DNA from: Sarcocystis neurona
Lineage: Eukaryota > Apicomplexa > Conoidasida > Eucoccidiorida > Sarcocystidae
Direction of reading: 5' to 3'
NCBI GenBank assembly: GCA_000727475.1
Contig: KL647315.1
Coordinates: 1,390,826-1,454,825, forward strand
DNA length: 64,000 nucleotides
Positions 11,108-23,100 of this stretch are shown in pieces (position 1 is the stretch's first letter; the number at the start of each line of letters is the position of its first letter). The translations under genes and the position numbers were made by a program. The notes beneath the pieces were generated by a model, which saw only the letters and a list, made by a program, of their open reading frames with translations, made no database searches and was not told the origin of the DNA.

Positions 11108-14100
11108 CTGCATGCGCACAGCAGCATCCCACAGTCAGCCGTCCCGTCGCAGCAGTGACGGCAAAAAAGCGACTCCACAGAACCGCATGCAGCAGCTGCA
11201 GCAGCCACACACAGACAAACGAAAACATACAGGTAACAGCAACCACGCGCCCTCCCTACATACTCCAGCAGAGCAGCACTGACCGCCCTGCAGCAGCAGT
11301 GACTGCCCTGCAGCAGCAGTGACTGCCCTGCAGCAGCAGTGACTGCCCTGCAGCAGCAGTGACCGCCCTGCAGCAGCAGTGCCTGCTCTCCAGCAGCAGT
11401 GACTGCCCTGCTGACAGCAGCAGCGACTGTCCTGCTGACAGCAGCAGTGCCTGCCCTGCTGACAGCAGCAGTGTCTGCTCTGCAGCAGCAGTGCCCCACC
11501 CACATAGGTATATTCTCCTGTGAAGCACGCAGGTCGCGCGGCAGTCGTCTGTCCCCCCACGCGCGTCTCCGTGGCCCAGCGACGCAGACACCCCGGCGCC
11601 TCTGTCACCACCGTTTCTGCAGGCTCCTCCCAACTACCCTCCCCCGCACAGCGCGGCTGGCCTGCGCAGCTTCAGCTGCTCCTCTCTCTCTACGGAGATT
11701 ACAAAACCGTGAAGAAGCGGAGAAGATCGTCTACAGAGATGCGCTGCCGGAAGAAGGTGCAGATAAGACACGCTTCACAGTGCCGCTCTCCGCGCGGCCT
11801 ACGCTAGACACACATACAGACACACGTGTTCTTGCACAGGCACCTCGAGAAAGCCTCGCTATCAGCTGCAGACACGCGTCGGGATAATCTCCGTTGCGGT
11901 GTACATACACCGGCCTGCTCTGACGCCTGGGCTGCTCTCCCTCCAACCTCCGTCCTAATACATCTGCGCATGCACATGCCGGCACGCCCTGTCACGTGGC
12001 CACAGCCGCATGCGTATACCTGCACAGACGTCATGCATGCAGCTGCCCTTTCCTCCACCTCCTGTTTCCGTCTTTTTTCGCATGCAGCTACTTACACATA
12101 TACACACACACCCAGCCTGTCGTAACCGCTTCTCTCCCTGTATCTCGACTTCACATATATGTGTATCTCCGTACACATATATACTCTGTGGAACGTTATA
12201 TATATATATTATCTTGTAGAATAGAACCTTGTCTCTCTCTTTCTGGCTCTATACATATATATACATATGTGGAAGAATACTGTGTGGAGAGTTCTTTGTA
12301 CCTAGAAGTGAGCATGCCGTGTAGACTCTTCTCTGTGTGTGTCTGTTTCTTGAGTACTTCGTCTATCTATCAACATTGGCGTCATATTATCTACAAATGC
12401 AAATTTGTAGCAGCATGCCTTTACACCGGTGTGTCTCTCTATACACGACCTGCGCGCTGTCCGTCCTGTGCGTTTGCTGCTGCAGATACACCACGAAAAA
12501 TTTGACCCCGTGTTCCGGTGTACGTACACCGCAGGATGACACACCGTTCTCGACTCTCTGTCGCGTTGCGTAGGGGCACAGAGACGCACCGCGTGCAGCA
12601 CGTCCTGGCATAGTGGAACGCTAGCGCCACCTCTTTTTTCGCCGCATGCAGACAGACACATGCTGGTGCATGCAGCACGACAACACATGTTGGCAGCAAA
12701 CACACGCCTTTCGCTTTCTCTGTTTGGCTTTCCTTTTGTGGCGGGGTTGCGAGCATGCAAACGAGACAGAAAGAGACACACACACACACACACAAGCACA
12801 TGCATGGGATTTCCTTCCTACCTGTTCCTGGGCTGCCGACGAGAAGCACAGGCCACCGGACATGCAGCGCAGATGCGAGGGCTGCGAGCGTCTGGCGCTG
12901 CGTCTGCAGCAGCAGCGCCGCTTTGGCTGCTGTTTGCTGCCCGGCGAAGGCGTGCTGCAGCAGAGGTCGAGCCGCAGCAGCAGCAGCGAAGCAGCAGCTG
13001 GCGATGTCCGCCCTGGTTCCCGCAGCCAACGGCGGGAAGGAAGCAGCAGCAGCAGAGCAGGAAGGTCCAAGAGAGACAGCAGGCGGCGCGCAGGAAGCAA
13101 ACGGTTTCTCCTCCTCCGCCTCTTGCGCGGCACCGAGGGCAGAGAGGGAGGAAAGTAGAGTAAACTTCGAAAGGAAGGACGGCAGCAGCTGCGCCGCAGG
13201 AGCAGGGGTTATCGGCAGCGGCACCTCGCCCACCCAGAGCACGCGTCCATCGGCGCTCGGCCGGACGAAACTATCTAACCTTGCGACAGCAGCAGCAGGA
13301 ACAGCAGCACAAGGTCCAGCAGCTGCTGCAGGACCTGCGCTGCTGCTCTCTGATCCACCCACGCTGCTGCTCTGCCACGCCAGGACCCCCCTGCGACTGG
13401 TGCTGGTGCTGTCCTGCGGTTCTGCTTCATGCGCAGACGCTGTCGCTTCCGCTGCTGCTGCTGCAGGCAGACGGCCTCCTACGATCGCGTAGTAATTTTC
13501 GAAGAAATGGGCCGCATTCGTCCTGCTGCTGCTGTTGCTGCACCCTGCGACGCCTGCGGGCGCTGCTCCTGCGGCTATTCTTCTGGCCCTTCCAGCACCA
13601 CCTGCTGCTGCTGGTGCCCCTGCTGCGGCCCGGTAGCCGCTTCTTCCCACCAGAGCAGCTGTTGCTCCTGCTGCTTCTTTCCGCCGCAGCAGCACGCGCT
13701 GCCAGCGCCGTGCCGCTCGGTCGAACAGGCGCTGCAAACAACGAGAAGCTGCCGCATGACTCGCCCCGCCCGCAGGCAGACGGGAGAGCAGCACGAGCGC
13801 GACGCAGGACTGCACGTTCGCCGACGGCACCTGACCAACAGCAGCAGCAGCAAACCAGGCGCACCGCCGTACGTGCTCCCCTCACATATACACAAATCCA
13901 TAGACGCGTCTACATACATCTTCATATACATATATATATATAAATATATATGCGTACCTACATGTAAACATGCACATATACGAGTATGTGTACACATATA
14001 CACATATACATATATCTATATATATATATATGTACTCCTCCTCCTACTACTACTACTAAGAGCGTCGCCGAGGATTGCAGGCATGTGGATGATAACTTCT

Positions 14101-17100
14101 TCTGCAGCTGCAGCGAGTGAGGAAGACGAAGTGAAAAAGGAAGCAGCAGGCGCTGCTACAACGCCGTCTTCTCCACAACTCCTCCTCCTGCTGCTGCCAC
14201 TTCTATACTCCTCCTATACTACTCCTACACTACTACTACTACTTCCAGTGGTAGTACTACTGGAAGTACTTGTCCTACCACAAGTACAACTCCCACTACT
14301 ACTACTAGCAGTAATACTACAAGAACGGCTCCTATAAGTACCACCAGTACAACTACTACTACTGTCATTGCTACTACTACTACTACTACCACAGGCAGTG
14401 GTACTACAAGTATCGCTTCTATGCGTACCACCACTATTATTACTACTAGCACTACCGCTACTACTACTACTACTAGCAGTACAAGTACTGCTCCTACCTG
14501 TACCACCACCACTAGTACTGCTGCTGTTACTACTACTACTAGTAGTGCTCTATTAGAAGTATATTATTACTGTTAGTAGTAGACAAGTTGACAACGACGC
14601 CTATGGAGAGAGGGGGGAAGGCGGAAAGGGCCGGCGGAAAGGCTGTCGCTTTTTTCTGCGTACTTGAGCAGCGATGAGCGAGAGGATTTTCAAGATGTCT
14701 CGAATGTTCCACTCCCAGGAGTCTGTGGTGGCAGCAGCAGCAGCAGTCCCCATCCACCGGTCGTCCCCACGTGCGGCCTGCAGCCACCGCTGCATGCGAA
14801 GAGTCGCTTGTACCACCAGCCAGCTGCAGATCTGCTGCCAAGCACGCGAGAGTTCTTCTTCCGCATTCTCTTTTTCTCTTTGCTGACGACGTCGTGCCTG
14901 CAGCGCCAGCAGCTCCTCCTGGCTTCTTCGCCTCCCCTCCGCCTCGTCTTCCTGCCGCAGCAGCTGCTGTTGTCTCCTGCTTCCCTCCTCTTCCTCCTCC
15001 TTCCCCTGCTGCTGCTCGTGTTGCTGCTGCTGCTGCGTCGCCTCCTCGTCGCTCTGCGCGTGCTGCTGCTTCTTCTTCTCTCTTTTTCCTCGGCTGCTGC
15101 TGCTGCAGCTGCTGCCTCCTCGCCGACATGTTGCTGTTGCGACTGCCGCCGCGACAGCTCTTCCCGCGCTGCCCGCTCCGCACGCCGCTGCTGCTGCTCC
15201 TGCTGTTGCAGATGACTTCCAAGCACAGAGAAGGCAATTTCCTCAAGATCTGCTGCCGCCAGGGGACGCACGGCGACGCGGCAAAAACGATTCAAAAATG
15301 ACTGCGGCAGACCCTTTCTTCCGTGAACACCCGTCCCCACGCCGTTCCCGCTGCACTGTTGCTGCTGCTGCTCTATTTCCTCCCCACACATCTCCTCCTC
15401 TTCCTCCTCCTGCTCGTCTCCTTCCTCCGCGTCGCTCCAGCAGCTATTCCTCAACGCCTCCTCTTCCCTGCTGCTCCCCACGTCCTCGTCTCCCAGCGCG
15501 TTAGTCCTCTGCTGCTGCTGCTGCTCCTCCGCACGCTCGCCGAACGGTGGGGCGTCTCGACGACCTGTGCCGCTGCTGCTGGTGGGCGTGCACGTTGTCC
15601 CACGTCGTCTTCGTCTGCTGCTGCTGCGCTTCCTCGTGCTGTACCAGGAAGAGGAGACAGCGGCAGCAGCAGATATCGAACAACTGGACGGGTTCTGGGC
15701 AGCAAAGAAACAAAACTCGGGATGAGCCGCGACTGGCGTTGTCTCCCCAGGCAGAAAAATACAACGTCGATGATCTAGCAGGGAATTTAGTCCTTCGAGC
15801 ATCGCCTGATTGGACAAATTAATTTCGTCAATCAAGACCCAGTGCCCCGCGCGCACCGCTCGCGTCAACGCGCCGTCAACCCACCTACAAATCATCGCAG
15901 CAGCAGCAGCACAAGTTGCAGAGCTCCGCTACACAGGCAGATGCAGCAGCAGGTCAAGCGGCAGAACCGCGCTCCACACGCAATTGCAGCACCAGGCAAA
16001 GCGGTGGGACAATACCCTACGCGCAGGTGCAGCAGCGGAAGCAGCAGCCGCCTGAAAGCCACACGCAGCTGCAGCAGAAGCGGCAGCAGCAGAAGCGGCA
16101 GCAGCCCGAACCCCACAAACGGCTGCTGCGGGTGCGAGAAGGGCAGCGACGACACGTACACCATCCGGCACCCCGTGTCACACCGGCGTGTCCGCAACGT
16201 GGCAAGACGCAGCCACCTACATCCCTGCCCACGCATGCGCCAAGATGCTGCAGCATCAACAGCAATAGCAAGACATGCAGCAGCAGCAGCACCAAGAGCA
16301 ACACGCATACGGGCAGCAGCAGCACCACCACCAACAGCAACAGGAAGGGAAGCAGCTTCAACAGCAACAGAAAGAGGAGCAGCAGCAGCGACATCAACAG
16401 CAACAGGGAAAGCTGCAGCACCACTCTCAATCTACAGAGACGTCACCGACGTAGTAGAAACAAAGTTAGAAGCCTACATAACTTCTATGCGCATCTGCAC
16501 ACATACATATAAATATAAATATATATATAGAGAGAGAGATACAATAGACAGATAGAAACATATAGTGGATATCAATAATATATATATATGTAGCATGACT
16601 ACATGTCTCTATATCTACATAGATATACGCATGCGTGTGAATGGCTAGCTACAGATGTATGCCTTGCGAGGTCTCTCCAGCCCCGAGTCGCGCACTTCTT
16701 TCTGCATGCGGGAAATTCCTCGACAATTTGAAGAATTTAAAAAGTGGAGAAGCGTGTCCACTGCGACGGAGCGTGTCATCCTGCAATATTTGCTTCGTCT
16801 CCCTTTCGCTCTTCTTCATCCCCTCTCTGTCCCCGTACGTCCCCGTCCACAAATGTATTTGCTTCTATATACATACGTCGTAGGTGGCTCCTCGAAATAT
16901 ATATGTGGAGAGGTCAAATTTATCGGTAGACAAGGCGCGTGCATGCAAATATGAAGGAAGCTCTCCTGTGTGTCTATGTGCTGCTGCTGCTGCCGTTGCT
17001 GCACACCCCCTGCGCGTGTCGAGCTTCACGCAGCTTTTCTTCTTCTTTCGAGAAGTGAGAATTTCTTGTTTATCTCCTTCCCCTGCATGCACGTGGGCAG

Positions 17101-20100
17101 TGCTACGCACAGACGTGCTGCAGCAAACTGCCACGAGAGAGACACAGCAGCCGCCACGGATGACTGCCAGCCAACCGCAGCTGCTGCTGCTGCAGAGGAG
17201 GAGGAGGAAAAGGAGAAGAAGAGGACACCTACTGGAAGCGAAGTTTGCTGCTGCTGCTCCGCCTGGACGTCACTTTTGCTGCCGGCGACGCTGCTGCCGA
17301 TGCCGCTGCTTCTTCTTCTTCTCCTCCTGCGTCGGTCGTTGCAGCAGCTGCAGCATCACCGCGCGCAGAAACAGCAGCAGCTGCGTCTTTCGCTTGCATC
17401 TCCTTCTTCTTCTTCTGCTGCTGCTGCTGCTCCTTCGTTGCTCTCTTCTCCTCTGCCTGCTGCTCCGTTTCTTCCTCTTCTTCCTCCTCCTTCTCCTCCT
17501 CTGCTGCAGCAGCAGGGTGCCCCTCCCCGCTCCCAGGACCATCCCCACCAGGTTCCGCAGGAATATACCCGCCAACTAAGTCTCCCCACTCCGTATCCTC
17601 GCACATGTTGATTCTCACTAATTCCTTCCCACACATGGCAGCAAGCAGGCCAACAATATACGTCTTCCCGGTTCCCGGTGGTCCTTCTAAGAGCACTGCA
17701 TGTCTGCCACTGCTGCGCCCCTCTCCTTGACTTCTCCCCTCTTCCTCCTCCTGCGGCTCTGTTTCTGCCTTCTGCTCCTCCTGCTGCTGTTGCTGCTCTG
17801 TTTCTGCCTTCTCTTCTTCCTCCTGCTGCTGCGGTTGCTGCTCTGTTTCTGCCTTCTCTTTCTGCTTCCCCTCCTGCTGCTGCTGCTGTTCCGAGCCACC
17901 AGCGCTTCTGGCGACAGCCTCGCCCGTTCCTGTTGCTGCTGCTGAGAAAACGGAGCTGCTGCTGTTCCTCCTGCTCCTGCTTCCTCTTTCACTGCCTGCT
18001 GCGCGTCCACCGCCTCTCCCCACAAGTAGCAAACAGCGAAGCAGCTGCCCCAGCGTCGTTGCAGTTCCTTCAGACTGCATGCTAAGCAGCGTCATCAATC
18101 CTCTCACTTCCCTTTTGTTCGCCTTCTCTTCTTCTCCTGCGTCTCCTGCGACGGCCGCTCTTTCTTCTATTCGTCTTCCCTGTGCGTCTCCTCCTCGTAC
18201 TCCCACTTCTCCCCCACCTTCTGCTGCTGTTGCTGCGGTGTGGGGCTCAATCGGTGCGCTGTCATCAGTGCTGCTGCTGCTGCACGGCAGTTTGAACGGC
18301 CCTATCCACACCGCGTCGCTGCTTCTCTCGTCTCGGCCGGTGGCCTGCAGCGACGACGCAGTGACGACTTCTGCTTCTGTGTCGCCGACGTTACCAGCGG
18401 CGCAGCTTCTTCTTGTCCTCCTGCTGCTCCAGCTTCTCAGCACCAGCACTGCGCGTCTGGCCCACGCACAGCCGTCCGGAAGAAAAGCAGCAAATATATC
18501 CTCCCAGTTCCCCAGCACCACCCCGGCTTCTACGGCTGCTGCTACCCCGGCGCGAAGCGACAGCACCTCGCGGCCCCACGCCTGCTCTGCTTCCCCTTCC
18601 TGCGTGTCGTGCAGCTCCTGCTGCTGCTCTTCCTCCTGTCGGTAGGAGTCCTCGTCCTTTCGCACCCGCGCGTGCAGCTCCTGCTGCTCCGTCTCCCGCA
18701 TTTCCTGCTGCAGCTCGGTCTGGGCCTCGATCTCTGTCTCCGCCCGCATTTCTTCCTCCTCCTGCTGCTGCTGCGTCTGCCCGGCCCCTTGTCCCTGCTG
18801 CGCCTCCCGCCTTCCTTTCTGCTGCTGTTGCTGCGCTCTGTGCTGCTGCCTGTTCACATGCCCGCCCGACGCAGAGGACCACGACGCGCAGCCGAGAGGC
18901 GTCACGCCAAGGACGCGTCCAAGTTTGACAGCTTCAAGCAGCAGCAACAGCAGCAGCGCCTGCTCAGGGACTGGCTGCTGCTGCTGCCGCTCTTCTTCGT
19001 CTTCTGCCGGGAAAAATCGCTGGAGGACCGCGACACAGTCTCGCGCTGCTGCAGAGGCGCGTGCTGCAGCACCGGCAGCAACATCAGCAGCACGTGGGGA
19101 AAATTCTGCAGCAGCAGTACTCCACGGAGCAGCAGCATCCGCAGCAGCATGTCCAGCAGCCTCGAGTTGAAAGTAGCACTGCTGCAGGAGCTGCTCGGTT
19201 TCTCCCGGCTGCAGCAGCAGCGTATTGCCCACGCCCATACCGTCGAGCAGCACAAGACACCCGCCATGCAGAAACGCAGCAATGACACTCCACCGCAGCA
19301 GCTGCTGCTGCAGCAGGTGTTGCTCCTCTTGGAGAAGTGTCTCGCCCGTAACAGCATCGGCGGCAGCCAAGGTGACCGCAGCAGGAACCACGGCAGATGC
19401 AGCAGAAAGGGAAGAGAAGACTGCGAGCCCGTCTTGCTTCTGCTGTTGCTGCCGCTGGCGGTTCTTGTGCTTCTGCTGCGTCAGGGATCGACGGAGAACC
19501 GAAGAGATGAACTGCTGCTGCTGCTGGAGATACGCGTCAATGAAGGCGAGCCAATTTAGCAAGTCCCGTATCGACAGCCGGTGCGCTGCATGCATGTTGA
19601 ACCAGCAGATCCCCCCCAGTACCGCAGCGCTAAGCGCATGCAGCCCCACGTCTTTATTCTGTGGCTGCCGCAGCTCCATGCCGTTCTGCCCTCTCCGATC
19701 TTCTCCTCCTTCTTGCTGCTGCTGTTGCATCTCCTCCGCGGCCTTCCCTCCTTCACACGGCCCCCGCTGCGGCGGGACGACCTCTCCTTCCGCCAGCTGC
19801 TGGTGTGGCTGCTGCGACCTATGCAGGCTCTCCTGCAGCCGCGTCAGCAGGCGACCCGTGACCGCAGCACCAAGCCGTCGGCAGACGAAGTCCACCGCAT
19901 CAGCGGCAGCAAAGTCAAACGCAGGGACGTAGATTTCTGTGAATCGATTCAGCAGCGCAGGAGATAACTCTCGCTTGCCGTAGTCCCCGCCTGGGTTCAT
20001 CGTCGCGAAGAAACAGAAGCCGGCAGCAGCAGTGACCAGCTCAGGCTCTGCTCCTCCTTTCTCAGTCAACAGCAACTGCCTTCTGCTGCTGCCGCTGCTT

Positions 20101-23100
20101 TCTAGCAGGCAGTTCAGTCGTTCGAGCACCGCGTCCTGTGCCAGAGAAATCTCATCGAGAAGAAAAAACTGCCCCTTCCTCATCGCCGTGATGAGCGGGC
20201 CGTCAACCCACTCGAACTGCTGCTGCCACGCCCTGCAGCAGCAGCTCTCCCACTGCGCGCACGCAGACCTCACTGCCGATATATAGCGCTTGCAGTTATC
20301 TATCATCGACCCCGCAGCAGCAGCCTCGTGCTGCACTTCACATTTTTCCCGCTGCCCAAGCGCGGCAGGAATTCGCTGCCCCTCGCGCGCATCCTCTTCC
20401 ATCTTCGCGTCGTCCTCCTGCTGCTGCTGCACCCCCTCCGCGTCCTGTTGCTGCTGCTGTTCTTGTGCCTGCAGTTGTTGCGCCTCCTCCTTCTCCTCCA
20501 TCTGCTGCTGCCGGCCTTCCCGCTCCTGCTGCTCTTCGCTCTTCGCCTGCCGGTGTTCGCTGCGCTCCCTCCGCTTCTGCTTCCGCTTCCTTCTTCCCGT
20601 TCCCTGCTGCGGCAGCTTCTGCGGCAGCTCCTGCTGCGCCTGCCGCGCTCCACCGTCTTTTCCCTGGTCTTGCAGCTCTGCTGCAGTCTGCTGCAGCAGG
20701 CGACACGCCGAAGACGCAGCTGCAGCAGCCCCTGCTGCAGTTTTCTCGCGCCCGCAGTCTGCTGCTGTTCTTTTCTGCTCCTCCTGTTGCTCCTCCTTCG
20801 CATCGTCCCTTGCATGCGGTTCTTCCGCTTGACCGTGAGCGACGCTCGTCGTTCGGGGCTTTCTCGACGCCTGCTTCGCACTGCCTCCACGACTTCTCGT
20901 CTCGCCTGCAAGCAGCTGCTTCGTTTTCCTTCCACTCTTCTGCTGCACCGCCGGCTCCTCTTCACTTCTGACCGCTGCTACGCCCTGCTGCGCATCCGCC
21001 ATATCACCGGGGAAGGGAGACATCGCCGTCGTTGCTGCTTCGCCTCCCGCCGCCTCTGCTCGCTCTCCATCTGTCCCTCCTGCAGCTGCCGTCGCTGCTG
21101 CTGCTGTTGCTGCTGCTGTCGTCACTGCGTCGTCAGGTGAAGAAGAAGTGTCGGCTGTTCTTACAGCAGCAGCAGCAGCGACTGCGGGTTTCACATGCGA
21201 CGTTGCTGACGAAGGAGCAGCTGCTGCTGCAGCAACCGCGCGCTTCAACGCAGACTTGATCGCGCGCAGAGCAAGACGCATGCACTCCACCGGGTCGAAG
21301 GCGGCTGCAGCAGGAGAATCCGCTCGCTCCAGGAAGGCAATGGCTAATGCTGCTGCCACATCAAATGCCGCGCAGAATGCTTCTGGCAGCACGACCGCAT
21401 GCACCTCACACCTTGTACTCTCCGCGTGAACACCAGACAGCGAACTTCGCATGCCTGCAGCCAACCACCGCAGAAAAAATGACACCAGCACATGCAAAGC
21501 AGCAGCCCACATGCAAAGCAGCAGCACACATGCAAAGGAGCAGCACACATGCAAACGAGCAGCGCACATGCAAACGAGCAGCACACAAGCAAAGCAGCAG
21601 CCCACAGGCAAGGCAGCTGCACACAAGCAAAGCAGCAGCACACAGGTAAAGCAGCAGCAGAGGCCGCCGCACTAGCACAGGCGGCAGCAGCAGGTGAAGC
21701 GCAGCAGCGCTGCAATATCGTCAAGGCACAGCAGACGCAGACCGCCGAGAGCACAGGGCCTTCACAGTGGCTGCGTCAGGAGCGGCGGCAGAGTTCGAAG
21801 CCGCTCGTGGCGGAGGAGGAGCAGCAGCAGCACATCGAGCAGCAGCAACACATGCAGGAGCGACTCGAGCAGCACCGAAGCCACGGCAGCAAGCGGAAAG
21901 TTGCAAAGCCAACAGCTGCCCCACCGCAGGAGGAGGTGCAGCAAGAACTGACGACGCAGCAGCAGGCACCGCAACACTACGCGACGCGCACCAGCACGGG
22001 AACTGCAAGAATCCTCGCATCTGAAGAGTTGCTGCTGCTGCGGCCCTTTGCATGTCTGTTACATGTGTGAGAGTCCGGTTGCTGCTGCAGAGAGCCAAGT
22101 GGCTTACTTTGTTGCAGAACACGCACTTCCTCCCCACATGCTGTCTGAGAACGTCGGCTGTCACTTTCGCTGCTGGTGATGCCCCTTGCTGCTGCTGCTT
22201 TGTTGCGCTCCTGCTGCTCGTGGCTGGCCACCTGCAAGAGCCGCAGCAGCGCAGCCCGTGCTTCTCGCTCTTGCTGCCAGGCTGCAAGTCTCTGTGTTCT
22301 CCTTATCGGCTGCATGCAGCCAAGCAGGTCTGCTGCCTCTGTTTGCAAATGGCAGTTATACATCGCCATCTGCGGAGCTGTCGCTCCTGCGTCCTCTCCT
22401 CCTCGTGCTTCTTCTTCTTCGACGGTTGCTGCTCGCATTTCGGACAAAGACGCGTCGCCTGCTTCGCAACGGTCGTTTGTGTCTCCGTCTGCAGTTCGGG
22501 GCGACTGCCCTTTGCTGCAGCTCGAGTCGCTCCGTTCGAGCGTACGTACACCCGACGATGGCGGTGTACGCTCACCACGACGTGCAGAAGACACCCGCCT
22601 CCCCGCAGCTGCTGACTCTCTCGTCGGCTCTGCTGCTGCTGCTCCTGCTGCTGCTGCTGGTCCTGCTGCTGCTGCTGGTCCTGCTGCTGCACGCACTGCG
22701 CCATGAGCTCGGTCCTCAAGCACCCACGAGATAAGCTCGCAGACGGCAGTTTTCCCACCCCCGGTTTCTCCGACCAGCAGCGCTGGCTCATCAAACATGA
22801 CGCAGCGCAGCAGCAGGGCCAGCAGCCGCGAGGATGACTGCGTAAACACAAACGGATAGGAGGCCGGCAGCCGCGGCGGCCGGCCCGCTGTGGCTGCTGC
22901 TTCTCTCTCAGCTGCCACGCGCTCTTGCAGACAAGCTCGGAAGCGCAGCACCAGCGCGTCGCGCATGTAGTCCACCTCGAGGCGACGCCCCACTCGTCTG
23001 CTGCTGCTGTTGCTGCCGCTCGAAGAGCTGCCGCTCCTGCTGCTGCTGCTGTTGCTCTGGCTCCGTCGCGCCAAGCAGTGCTTCTCCAGCACCGCGCGCA

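Noticed and set aside
12439..12821. Extension of the AAA6 exon past the GTGPLOOP donor
   Set aside because: After GSPGTG the frame becomes Cys/Val-rich CA-repeat translation, while GTAGGA is a good donor and the P-loop resumes at 11107.
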